From NCBI GenBank assembly GCA_002401295.1, contig NVSR01000054.1, positions 1 through 6,648 on the forward strand: DNA of 6,648 nucleotides, given 5' to 3'. The DNA is from SAR324 cluster bacterium. GTDB taxonomy: Bacteria > SAR324 > XYD2-FULL-50-16. A program made the translations under genes and the position numbers. The notes under the pieces are model-generated. The model did not search any database. It had not been told where the DNA came from and saw nothing but the letters and a program-made list of their open reading frames with translations. This document shows, one piece after another, positions 1-6,044 of this stretch. The stretch's first letter is position 1. Each line of letters opens with the position of its first letter.

Positions 1-13
1 TTTTGTTTATCAT
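1..13 (-). CDS. Start of a leftward gene that leaves the window (partial, unidentified)
   Basis: On the minus strand an AGGAGGT ribosome binding site (18-24) lies 4 bases before an ATG at 13-11, followed by codons for Ile, Asn and Lys, then the window ends. The near-perfect Shine-Dalgarno match is the whole case for a gene; four codons cannot identify a product. A TGTTATAAT extended -10 sequence upstream (172-164) and the 9-bp repeat array between it and the start would form its leader. Because the gene diverges from everything to its right, an integron integrase is conceivable, but nothing in the visible codons shows that. Confidence 0.4.
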
Positions 14-28
14 ATACACCTCCTAGTT

Positions 29-118
29 GTACGTTATGTACGTTATGTACGTTATGTACGTTATGTACGTTATGTACGTTATGTACGTTATGTACGTTAT
101 GTACGTTATGTACGCAAT
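29..118. repeat. 9-bp tandem repeat, nine perfect copies plus one degenerate
   Basis: The unit GTACGTTAT is repeated without error nine times (29-109). A tenth copy, GTACGCAAT (110-118), and a weaker match, GTACAGTTG, follow. There are no spacers, so this is not a CRISPR array. Perfect identity suggests recent expansion by replication slippage, or selection for a protein-binding array. It lies just upstream of the leftward start at 13, in its presumed 5' leader. Every unit contains CGTTAT, the same six bases that open the right-hand core box of three attC sites farther right; this may be coincidence. Confidence 0.95.
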
Positions 119-127
119 GTACAGTTG

Positions 128-425
128 AAAACATAGGATTACAAACATAAAATCGTTTAATCAATTATAACAGGTGTATTGAGATGGATGGTTTTCGCTG
201 CGCTCAAACCACCGCTCACACCAGCGTCATTGGACTTCCAGTGAATGCCCCGATGTTGAGTTTAACATTTTTTAAAACGGAGGCAAAACTTCTGTTTTTA
301 TGGTAGAAAAAATACATTGTTGTGGTGTTTTAAACCACTTTGTATTAAGCCTGATGACAACTGGAAATAGAAAGTCCAGAAACGCTTCTCCAAAAATTCA
401 CTACACCTGGAATCAGTCGATTTAA
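128..425. other. Intergenic region of about 300 bases with hairpins and no gene
   Basis: No open frame here looks like a gene. The stretch 165-232 folds: GGTGT (173-177) can pair with ACACC (218-222) and GGTTT (190-194) with AAACC (206-210). It begins with TTATAAC and ends in GCGTCATTG, which resembles a damaged attC site, but the essential GTT triplet reads GTC. Farther right, GTGGT (322-326) faces ACCAC (334-338). A weak promoter-like pair TTGTGG (320-325) and TATTAA (343-348), spaced by 17, could serve the gene at 426. Confidence 0.4.
164..172 (-). promoter_or_regulatory. Candidate extended -10 promoter for the leftward gene at 13
   Basis: The minus strand reads TGTTATAAT, a perfect TATAAT with an upstream TG (extended -10). 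No good -35 hexamer is seen 16-18 bases farther upstream, which is tolerable for an extended -10 promoter. Transcription from here would pass through the 9-bp repeats before reaching the start at 13, so repeat number could change the leader. This is inferred from sequence alone. The same bases are also the left end of a possible degenerate attC-like hairpin (165-232). Confidence 0.35.
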
Positions 426-1394
426 ATGCAAAATCAATTTATTTTTTTCTGCCCTAATATTGGGAATGAACTGTATCTTAAAAAAGAAATCTCTCTCAAA
501 TGGCCGCATCTCCATCTGGCTTATTCTCGTCCAGGGTTTCTGACTTATAAAAATTCCAGAACTTTTTTTTCTTTAAGAGAACTATCCGAGTGGGATGTGA
601 GTTTTTCTCGTCGTCATGGGTGTTGTTATGGTCCTACGAACCAGCTCTCTCTCGAAGCAGATTTAAAAAAATTACGCCTCCAGTTAGATTGCGGCGAATC
701 AGCCCTTCACATTTGGGACGTCCAGGGGAGTTCTCAATCGGAAAAAGGAACCACCCTTGCGGGGCAAATTATCCTCAATGTGATCCAGGTGAAGGACGAG
801 GAATTTTGGCTAGGAGCCCATTTTCAAAATGATCTCAGTTCTTTCTTTCCAGGAGGGTTTCCTCCGATAAAACTGCCTTCAGCCTCTCCGTCACGAGCCT
901 ATTTAAAAATTGCTGAAGTCCTGGACAGATTTCCGATTGAGTTGGAGGGGAAGGAGATTTTTATGGAAATTGGTTCTTCTCCTGGAGGAGCGACTTATTT
1001 TTTACTGAATCAAGGCCATCGTGTGATTGGAATTGACCCGGGAGAGATGCATTCCATTTGCACGTCTCATCAAAAATTTACACACTATAAAACTCCCATT
1101 CAAGATTTTAAAAAAAGTGATTTAAATCAATTGGGAGCAGAAAAAATTGATTGGATTGCGGTGGATATGAATCTGGATGCAACATTTTCGATTCAACAAA
1201 GTCTGAGGGTGGCCGGGTATGTGAAAAATCATTTGAAAGGAATGATTTTCACCCTGAAGATACCTCAAGCTCAGCAGGTCGAAAAAATATCTTCCTATAT
1301 TAATCGGATTCAAAAATTTGGATTCAAAACGGTTTTGACCGGACAAGTTCCTGATCATCGCAAAGAATTTACACTCATTGCCCTTAAAGATTAG
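426..1394 (+). CDS. RlmM-like SAM-dependent 2'-O-ribose RNA methyltransferase
   Basis: The 322-residue protein has an N-terminal RNA-binding-like half (residues 1-150, resembling the THUMP-type region of RlmM) and a C-terminal RrmJ/FtsJ-type Rossmann methyltransferase. Motif I is EIGSSPGG (181-188) with the acidic SAM-binding residue in GIDPG (D204). The K-D-K-E tetrad of 2'-O-ribose methyltransferases is complete: K161 in AYLKIAEVL, D247 in AVDMN, K278 in FTLKIP and E314 in KEFTLIAL. RlmM methylates C2498 of 23S rRNA; this protein is somewhat shorter than E. coli RlmM, so the target is inferred and could be another RNA. The ATG at 426 lacks a clear ribosome binding site, but it fits the family N-terminus. 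It stands alone, facing the convergent esterase gene 67 bases downstream. No attC site bounds it. Confidence 0.85.
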   Translation: MQNQFIFFCPNIGNELYLKKEISLKWPHLHLAYSRPGFLTYKNSRTFFSLRELSEWDVSFSRRHGCCYGPTNQLSLEADLKKLRLQLDCGESALHIWDVQGSSQSEKGTTLAGQIILNVIQVKDEEFWLGAHFQNDLSSFFPGGFPPIKLPSASPSRAYLKIAEVLDRFPIELEGKEIFMEIGSSPGGATYFLLNQGHRVIGIDPGEMHSICTSHQKFTHYKTPIQDFKKSDLNQLGAEKIDWIAVDMNLDATFSIQQSLRVAGYVKNHLKGMIFTLKIPQAQQVEKISSYINRIQKFGFKTVLTGQVPDHRKEFTLIALKD

Positions 1395-1461
1395 AAAAAG
1401 GGGCGATTTTTGTTACTAACAAAGTTCAACAGAGTTACTCATTTTTTTAATATATGTAGGT

Positions 1462-2121
1462 TCATCGCAAAACTTTTTGTAGCCATTCAGAGATATCCTG
1501 TATTTCCTGAGGGTGGACTTCATGTTCCATTGGGTAGGATTTATATTCCAGATCATGCCCAAGCAACTTAAGTATTTCTATTGCATTTTTCCCCATTATT
1601 TCCGGAACTACAGGATCGTACTTACCATGAAAAATATGAATAGGTATTGACTTGTTGACATTGGAAGGAACAATTGATTCCTGTGTTGCGAAGTAGGTGG
1701 ACATCGCCATTAGACCTGCCAAGGGTTTATTGTAACAGAGTGCCGTTTGGTAAGCTACGGCACCACCCTGAGAAAATCCTGCCAGAACGATCCGTTTACT
1801 TGAAATTCCTTTTGATATTTCACGTTCAATCAAAGCTGTCACAGCATCAGATGAAGCCATGATCTGAACAGTATCAATTTCCCTTTTCATATCCGTAGAC
1901 AAAATATCGTACCATGCGGGCATAACCATGCCATTGTTGATCGTAACGGGTATGGAGGGTGCGTGAGGAAATATGAAACGAATCCCTAAATTTTCAGGTA
2001 ATTGTAGCTGTGGAACGATAGGTACAAAGTCGTGACCACTGGCTCCCAAACCATGTAACCAAATAACCGCAGCATCAACAGTTGATTTTGTTTCAACAGT
2101 CTCACAATTTAAATAGCTCAT
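1462..2121 (-). CDS. Carboxylesterase/phospholipase-family alpha/beta hydrolase
   Basis: This is a cytosolic serine hydrolase of the phospholipase/carboxylesterase (acyl-protein thioesterase-like) family, of typical length (219 residues). In order the protein shows the oxyanion-hole motif WLHGLGASGHDF near the N-terminus, FPHAPSIPVT, MPAWYDI, the nucleophile elbow GFSQGG (S117), the acid in GKYDPVVP (D169) and the base in MEHEV (H200), so the triad is complete. It probably cleaves short-chain carboxyl esters or lysophospholipids; the natural substrate cannot be told. I start it at the ATG at 2121 because GAGGGTG lies just upstream (2125-2131). An in-frame ATG at 2133 would add four residues but has no ribosome binding site. 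It is convergent with the methyltransferase gene. It may be a reversed cassette gene, but no good attC was found beside it. Confidence 0.9.
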   Translation of the reverse strand: MSYLNCETVETKSTVDAAVIWLHGLGASGHDFVPIVPQLQLPENLGIRFIFPHAPSIPVTINNGMVMPAWYDILSTDMKREIDTVQIMASSDAVTALIEREISKGISSKRIVLAGFSQGGAVAYQTALCYNKPLAGLMAMSTYFATQESIVPSNVNKSIPIHIFHGKYDPVVPEIMGKNAIEILKLLGHDLEYKSYPMEHEVHPQEIQDISEWLQKVLR

Positions 2122-2124
2122 GTT

Positions 2125-2131
2125 CACCCTC
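2125..2131 (-). promoter_or_regulatory. Ribosome binding site deciding the esterase start
   Basis: The minus strand reads GAGGGTG, then AAC, then the ATG at 2121. The site lies inside the four extra codons of the alternative start at 2133, which has only A-rich sequence before it, so the downstream ATG is the better start. Confidence 0.6.
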
Positions 2132-2498
2132 ATTTTTCGTACATTAATTTTGGAAAAAAGTTTAAACCCAAGCTTAATCCTTGTGGCTGGTGCTTACTAT
2201 GTACCAGCATTCATATTTTGGTCTAGTAGCTAAAACCTATGCTAGTGACAACGAAAGAATATTATCCTTACTACTACAATAGTGGGCGACTCGTTTATCT
2301 TGATCGGTAGAGGCTATTGGTTGGAGACCACATTTAGATATAATTTCGATTTTCTCGCGTAGTTCCGGTTCAAGAAAAAATATAATCCACAAGTAACTAA
2401 AATAATTAGCGAGTGATACAGATATTTTTCTTAAAGATCACTTTTGATGCACAGAATGGATACTTTAAGGGAGGCTCTGGAAATCTTGAAACTGCATC

Positions 2499-2543
2499 AG
2501 CTAACATATGCGTTCACCGGAGAAGCCTCCAGACTGTTATCTA
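2499..2543 (+). other. Possible short or degenerate attC site
   Basis: AGCTAAC (2499-2505) and GTTATCT (2537-2543) are near-complementary core boxes with one mismatch, and the centre can form a GGAG/CTCC hairpin (2519-2522 and 2526-2529). The left half matches that of the attC at 4263-4318 in 18 of 20 bases. If real, it marks the left edge of the cold-shock cassette. At 45 bp it is shorter than most attC sites. Confidence 0.35.
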
Positions 2544-2790
2544 CTTTTATCGAGATCTGAAAGGTCCCCCAATATCATATACAAAAGGGTCCGATAATCC
2601 TTTGTTATTGCTTAATGTTTCAAGTCCGACAGACTCATGGTTGCCTAAAAAATAAAAGTGTGTCAGACTTCTGTTTTTTAGATGATGTTATCAGATTTTC
2701 TCCCTTGATTTTCTTTCCTTTAGTGCTTTTGAGTCTTCGTACTCCTATTACTCAGGTTAAAACTCCAAGATAGTTATTATCAAACATTGT

Positions 2791-2823
2791 CATTATAAAT
2801 AACCTAAATAAGTAGGATATCAT
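2791..2823 (+). promoter_or_regulatory. Leader and candidate promoter of the cold-shock gene
   Basis: TATAAA (2794-2799) could be a -10 element; the upstream T-rich DNA gives only a poor -35. AGGA (2814-2817) is a ribosome binding site six bases before the ATG. The position suggests the gene carries its own promoter in the cassette. The leader is too short here to judge a cold-box or thermosensor structure. Confidence 0.3.
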
Positions 2824-3015
2824 ATGTCTCTAGGTACAGTTAAGTGGTTTAACGAGCAAAAAGGTTTTGGATTCATCGAACAAGAGTCAGGTGATGATTT
2901 GTTTGTTCATCATTCAGATGTTGAGGGTGGTTATCTTTCTGAAGGAAGTAAAGTAGAATTTGAAATTGGCCAAGGTCAAAAAGGACCGTGCGCTACAAAC
3001 GTAAAGCCTGCCTAA
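2824..3015 (+). CDS. CspA-family cold-shock domain protein
   Basis: The 63-residue protein is a single cold-shock domain, slightly shorter than the usual 65-70. It opens with GTVKWFNEQKGFGFI, containing RNP1 (KGFGFI, residues 13-18), followed by RNP2 (LFVHH, 26-30) and the closing strand ATNVKP. Aromatic nucleic-acid contacts W8, F15, F17, F27 and H29 are all present. Such proteins bind single-stranded RNA or DNA in the cytoplasm and melt RNA structure; whether this one is cold-induced cannot be told. It stands alone, and the attC site interrupted by an intron relic lies 144 bases downstream, so it reads as the cargo of one cassette. Cold-shock genes are widely copied in bacterial genomes, so the particular paralogue cannot be named. 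Confidence 0.93.
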   Translation: MSLGTVKWFNEQKGFGFIEQESGDDLFVHHSDVEGGYLSEGSKVEFEIGQGQKGPCATNVKPA

Positions 3016-3165
3016 ATAATTTAAGTAGTTTTAGACCTTTCGGTAATCTCATACTTATGCCGGAAGGCCTCAAATGAATCGTCCAAAATAAAAAATATCA
3101 ATTTCATTTGCCCGCTGACCGTCCGGTGAAGCAGACAAACTGGTGAATGCTTACGGAAGGCATAA

Positions 3166-3570
3166 ATCGGGTAGCCATCGGTTTTCCTCCGGCAGCCCCC
3201 ACACCACCCTGCGTGCGGTTCATAAAGCCTATCTCCCTTCGAAGTTTTCTGAAAGCGTCCATTAATACTCACTCCTGCGCGTAAATATTTCCCTATCAGT
3301 TTCAACACCCGTTTATCGTGAACTTTCCGTGAGACTTTTATCTGGCTAACTCACCCACGGACTAGGCCTTATACGATATTTCTGTTCGTCGGCTCATGAC
3401 TTTGTTCCAGGCTTCCTTCAGACATTTCCTCACTTATTCTTCACTGCGAGCCTCGCGAATTCATTCCTTGCCTTTCACTAGTAGTTAACGTTAATGTCTA
3501 TAAAAAACAAAACGGTGATCTTTCTACAGAGGACTTTCACCTCATCAGTTTATACCCATGCCGGGCGTAC
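3166..3570 (-). mobile_element. Truncated group IIC-type (attC-targeting) intron relic, 405 nt
   Basis: Read on the minus strand, the element begins GTACGCCCGGCATGGGT, a variant of the usual group IIC 5' end. It continues with GAGGTGAAAGTCCTC (domain I) and the conserved run CCTGGAACAAAGTCATGAGC. It then passes into a reverse transcriptase fragment and ends in a domain VI-like hairpin with the 3' end GCTACCCGAT, whose A in CTA could be the branch point. Full introns of this class are roughly 2 kb, so most of the encoded protein and several RNA domains are missing. Domain V appears shortened. It lies on the bottom strand of an attC, the known habit of IIC-attC introns. Self-splicing and mobility are probably lost; movement in trans is unlikely with a damaged domain V. 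Confidence 0.8.
3234..3323 (-). pseudogene. Reverse transcriptase/maturase fragment of the intron
   Basis: The 30 codons read VHDKRVLKLIGKYLRAGV and then SINGRFQKTSKG. This matches the stretch of group II intron reverse transcriptases just before the TPQGGPLSPLL block. The frame leaves the family right after TSKG, where the sequence jumps to the intron's 3' structural region. The YADD active site, the maturase domain and the N-terminus are all absent. The open frame continues leftward out of the intron to 3021 only by chance; that tail is cassette DNA and not protein-like. Confidence 0.75.
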
Positions 3571-3679
3571 CAAATCGCTAGACACAGACATTTTTGCACC
3601 ACTTCGCTCTGCAAAAAATGCAGGTCAGCCCAACCGTTGGATTTCTTCATGATTTTTTTGGGACGACAGTAATCTAAAA

Positions 3680-3707
3680 TTGGAAAACTAATCTAAACTT
3701 CTATATT
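3680..3707 (+). promoter_or_regulatory. Candidate promoter of the exported-protein cassette
   Basis: TTGGAA (3680-3685) and TATATT (3702-3707) are spaced by 16 bases, about 42 bases before the ATG at 3750. The pair is a plausible sigma-70 promoter in AT-rich DNA, not a strong match. Confidence 0.35.
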
Positions 3708-3749
3708 GAAACTAAAGACTATTCAACTAACAGTAAAACAGGGATATAG

Positions 3750-4237
3750 ATGTTCAAAAATTTTAAACTAGTGTTTTTAAACTGTGCTATATTTTTTTGA
3801 TTTTAATTAGCCCTGTCAATGCTTTAGCTAACTCAAAAAATCTATCTGGTATATTTTATAGCACACCAATAGGCTCAAGTATAAAATTTGGAAGATGGAA
3901 TTATGAATTAATACCACATTTCAAAGAAATTATGTGGTCATACGGTTCGATAGATGAATTATCAGAAGCATGGTCGTTGGAATTTGGTCAATATGGTATG
4001 ACTGCGCAGTATGGTATGGGGGATGGGGGGATGGTTGGTTACTTTAATATGTTCTCTTATTTAAAAACATGGGGGGCCCCCTTAAGTGGCGTTCTTCCAG
4101 GGCAAGAATTTTTGGGTTTAGAATCTCAATTTATTGCTTTTTTTGTGAATATTAGAATTGGCTTGTACTATAATATCAATCATGTTCAGGGTGCAAAAAA
4201 AAATCTCTTTTTTGCAGGCATTGGAAGTAGATTTTAA
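3750..4237 (+). pseudogene. Exported protein, signal peptide split by a one-base shift in a T7 run
   Basis: An ATG at 3750, after AGGGAT, opens MFKNFKLVFLNCAIFF and then stops at TGA (3798-3800). The second frame begins at a TTG at 3797 inside the run of seven Ts (3792-3798) and continues to 4237: LILISPVNALANSKN and on. Joined, they give a textbook signal peptide (basic start, hydrophobic core, NALA cleavage), so one T seems to be missing. The mature part, about 135 residues, is rich in aromatic and glycine residues (FGQYGMTAQYGMGDGG), has alternating strands near the end (IRIGLYYNI) and finishes in Phe. This suits a small outer-membrane beta-barrel, but I recognise no family. Alternatives are a sequencing error, slippage-based phase variation, or translation from the TTG without export. 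It is the only gene of its cassette. Confidence 0.6.
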
Positions 4238-4262
4238 AAAAAATTAAGTAGTAAATATTTAT

Positions 4263-4318
4263 GTCCAACATATGCATTCAGCGGAGCACTATCGCACCCA
4301 CAAATACCGCCGTTATAC
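4263..4318 (+). other. Probable attC site after the exported-protein gene
   Basis: GTCCAAC (4263-4269) and GTTATAC (4312-4318) are core boxes with two mismatches when paired, 56 bp overall. Inside, GCGG (4281-4284) can pair with CCGC (4307-4310). Its position between a gene end (4237) and the next gene's ribosome binding site (4322), and the CGTTAT at its right edge as in neighbouring sites, support it. Confidence 0.55.
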
Positions 4319-4336
4319 CTTGAGGGGATCACTCTA

Positions 4337-4864
4337 ATGAAATCCAATTTTGAACTGATGGCATCGTATAATCAGTGGATGAACAAAAGTACCTACGAAG
4401 CTGCTTCAAATTTAGCTGAGGATGAACTTGAGGCTGATTTAGGTGCGTTTTTTGGTTCTATCATCGGCACATTGAATCATATCCTTGTCGGAGACAGGAT
4501 ATGGCTCAAACGCTTTGCCAGCCACGATGCAGCTTTCCCATCACTTGACTATGTCCGGGCTTTAGAAGTCCCTTCATCTCTCGATACTACCTTATACTTA
4601 AATTTAAGTGCATTGAGAGATGCAAGAGTCAAAATGGATGAGGTAATAGTGGAATTCGCATCTGAACTAGCAGATGAGGCCATTGGTAGCACATTATCTT
4701 ATAGCAATACCAAAGGGGAGAGGTTCACAAAGAACTTTGGCTTCCTTTTACAGCATTTTTTCAATCATCAGACACATCATCGTGGGCAGGTATCAATACT
4801 GTTGAGTCAATCAGGTGTTGATGTTGGCGTTACAGACTTACTCATGAGTATTCCGAGTGAGTAA
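4337..4864 (+). CDS. DinB/YfiT-family putative metal-dependent protein
   Basis: The 175-residue protein has the four-helix-bundle layout of the DinB superfamily. The three metal ligands are visible: H48 in TLNHILVGDRIW, and H144 and H148 in the C-terminal motif FNHQTHHRGQ. Members bind a divalent metal; some act as thiol-dependent transferases or hydrolases (bacillithiol or mycothiol S-transferases), but most, like this one, have no assigned substrate. The founding Bacillus member is damage-inducible; no LexA-type operator is visible here. GAGGGG (4322-4327) is a good ribosome binding site nine bases before the ATG. The gene begins 18 bases after one attC and ends 3 bases before the next, a tight single-gene cassette. 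It is not the DNA polymerase IV also called DinB. Confidence 0.88.
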   Translation: MKSNFELMASYNQWMNKSTYEAASNLAEDELEADLGAFFGSIIGTLNHILVGDRIWLKRFASHDAAFPSLDYVRALEVPSSLDTTLYLNLSALRDARVKMDEVIVEFASELADEAIGSTLSYSNTKGERFTKNFGFLLQHFFNHQTHHRGQVSILLSQSGVDVGVTDLLMSIPSE

Positions 4865-4867
4865 ATG

Positions 4868-4959
4868 GTATAACAAAGCGATGAACTTCGCATTTTTGTT
4901 GCACAAAAATGCCGGACTTCGGCCACTGCGCAGCCTCGCCGGTTATCGTGGCGTTATGC
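4868..4959 (+). other. attC site after the DinB-family gene
   Basis: GTATAAC (4868-4874) and GTTATGC (4953-4959) are nearly complementary core boxes (one G-T wobble), 92 bp overall. The left box is followed by AAAGCG. The interior folds strongly: GCATTTTTG (4890-4898) pairs perfectly with CAAAAATGC (4904-4912), then GCCG (4911-4914) with CGGC (4919-4922). The right edge reads GGCGTTATGC. This is the clearest attC of the window together with the one at 6045. It starts 3 bases after the gene's stop codon. Confidence 0.75.
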
Positions 4960-5001
4960 AAAATTGTGGGAGTCTTGGTAAAATAGATTAGACAAGGATT
5001 C

Positions 5002-5958
5002 TTAAATGAATGTCCAAGCCAATATTCGCGTAATTTTATTCCCCTGAGCCATTTCTATTTCCCGTATATCAATCGCACCAAGCTTAAGCAGCAATTTTTT
5101 TACAGGCTTTACATTGTCAATTTTCGAAACCAGACTGGTAAACCAGCGGCATTGAGTTGAAAATAATTGGCTTTCTTTTATTAATTTTTTAAGAAACATT
5201 CGTTCGCCACCCTTACACCATAGCTCTGCTTCCAGACCGCCAAAATTTAGAGTGGGAGAAGTGGGTATAGTTTGCTCACCGCGGTTACGAGCAAGATTGT
5301 TGAGTTTACGCTGGCTGCCTTTGAGTGCTTCATCTTGCGAAGCATGGAAGGGTGGATTGCATACGCTGACATCAAAGAATTCTCCTGCTTGAATGATCCC
5401 ATTAAAAAAATGATTTTTATCCTGTTGCCTACGCAGTGTGAAGCAGTCTTTTAACTGGGGATTGTGAGCGATAATCGAGGCTACGTTCTCAAGGGATTGA
5501 GTATTAATATCACTACCCACACAATGCCAACCGTATATTTGGGAGGCCAATAGCGAATATATTCCATTTGCACCCGTACCTATATCGAGCAAGGTGATTT
5601 TGGGCTGGGTATTAGCCAGATTCGTAGTAAACTCGCCAACTCCAAGCAATTCAGCTACGTAATGGATGTAGTCGACTCTGCCTGGGATGGGCGGGCAAAG
5701 AGCCCCTTCTGGAATATCCCAATCGATAATGTGGTAGTATCGTTTTAATAGCGCGGAATTTAGGGCTTTTACGGCCAGTGGGTCTGCGAATTCTATGGAA
5801 AGGTTGCCATGAGCGTTTGTTTTCACATAGGGGGCTAGTGGCGGGTAACTTTTTACCAGAGATGGAAAATCATAGCCTTGCTTGTGGAGATTCCTCGGGT
5901 GCAGGCCTTTGGGATTAAGCTTGGTTTTGCTCTTTTTACTTCGATGCAGTGTGCTCAT
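5002..5958 (-). CDS. rlmF: 23S rRNA (adenine(1618)-N6)-methyltransferase RlmF
   Basis: The 318-residue protein (E. coli RlmF has about 308) is full-length. It transfers a methyl group from SAM to N6 of A1618 of 23S rRNA in the cytoplasm. A basic N-terminus leads to RVDYIHYVAELL (94-105), the SAM-binding motif LLDIGTGANGIY (123-134), the N6-adenine catalytic motif NPPF (201-204), the family signature LNFGG followed by ELWCKGGE (238-252), and the C-terminal QGNKITRILAWTF. The ATG at 5958 has only a weak CGGA upstream. The gene runs against the attC sites on both sides (4868 and 6045), so a promoter reading into the array would not express it; a TATAAT at 6021-6016 may. A core rRNA-modification gene as an antisense cassette is unusual. 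Whether the host also has a native copy cannot be seen. Confidence 0.93.
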   Translation of the reverse strand: MSTLHRSKKSKTKLNPKGLHPRNLHKQGYDFPSLVKSYPPLAPYVKTNAHGNLSIEFADPLAVKALNSALLKRYYHIIDWDIPEGALCPPIPGRVDYIHYVAELLGVGEFTTNLANTQPKITLLDIGTGANGIYSLLASQIYGWHCVGSDINTQSLENVASIIAHNPQLKDCFTLRRQQDKNHFFNGIIQAGEFFDVSVCNPPFHASQDEALKGSQRKLNNLARNRGEQTIPTSPTLNFGGLEAELWCKGGERMFLKKLIKESQLFSTQCRWFTSLVSKIDNVKPVKKLLLKLGAIDIREIEMAQGNKITRILAWTFI

Positions 5959-6015
5959 AGTAATATGTCCGAGGTTTAGAATCCAAAAGTGAAGTGCCTA
6001 TTGGTATAGATCATT

Positions 6016-6021
6016 ATTATA
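6016..6021 (-). promoter_or_regulatory. Candidate -10 element for rlmF
   Basis: The minus strand has a perfect TATAAT here, about 58 bases before the rlmF start and just inside the cassette from its attC. No clear -35 is seen at the proper distance, where the attC begins. A private promoter is expected for a gene facing against the array. Confidence 0.35.
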
Positions 6022-6044
6022 ACCTTAATATATGAATTCGGCAG

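Larger units (their letters stand above)
2134..2823. other. 690-base stretch without a convincing gene
   Basis: This AT-rich region holds the upstream DNA of the esterase, a GCTGGT/ACCAGC inverted repeat (2186-2191 and 2203-2208), a possible short attC (2499-2543) and the promoter region of the cold-shock gene. Two open frames exist. A plus-strand frame from a GTG at 2413 to 2655 would encode 80 residues with no family likeness, and it runs across the attC candidate. A minus-strand frame (2437-2237, 66 residues) has a hydrophobic start and a charged end but no ATG and no ribosome binding site; it might be a decayed gene fragment. I annotate neither as a gene. Confidence 0.5.
3160..3642 (+). 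other. attC site interrupted by a group II intron relic
   Basis: Joining 3160-3165 to 3571-3642 gives a 78-bp attC. The left core box is GCATAAC, split after GCATAA. It is followed by AA, as in the neighbouring sites at 4868 and 6045. A long stem follows: GACATTTTTGCA (3587-3598) against TGCAAAAAATG with GGTC (3610-3626), with an unpaired A as expected for extrahelical bases. The right core box is GTTGGAT (3636-3642). The core boxes pair imperfectly. Orientation is judged from the TAACAA context shared with the other sites. Confidence 0.65.

Noticed and set aside
29..118. CRISPR array
   Set aside because: The units are 9 bp and directly joined with no spacers.
36..127. Small plus-strand frame through the 9-bp repeats encoding Met-Tyr-Val repeats
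   Set aside because: It exists only because the unit is a multiple of three and contains ATG. There is no ribosome binding site and no plausible product.
165..232. attC-like hairpin starting TTATAAC and ending GCGTCATTG
   Set aside because: The right box has GTC in place of the essential GTT and the pairing is patchy. It is kept only as a note in the intergenic entry.
1404..1440. attC or terminator between the methyltransferase and the esterase
   Set aside because: GTTACTAAC and AGAGTTACTC form only short, badly spaced pairings, and no stem with a T-run is present.
2237..2437. 66-codon minus-strand frame with a hydrophobic start
   Set aside because: No ATG, no ribosome binding site and a stop just upstream; at most a decayed fragment.
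2413..2655. 80-codon plus-strand frame starting with GTG
   Set aside because: No ribosome binding site, no family likeness, and it crosses the attC-like block at 2499-2543.
3021..3308. 95-codon minus-strand frame as an intact gene
   Set aside because: Only its first part matches reverse transcriptase. The rest is intron 3' RNA structure and flanking cassette DNA read by chance.
4337..4864. DNA polymerase IV (dinB)
   Set aside because: The protein is a 175-residue four-helix-bundle DinB/YfiT-type protein with a three-His site, not a Y-family polymerase.
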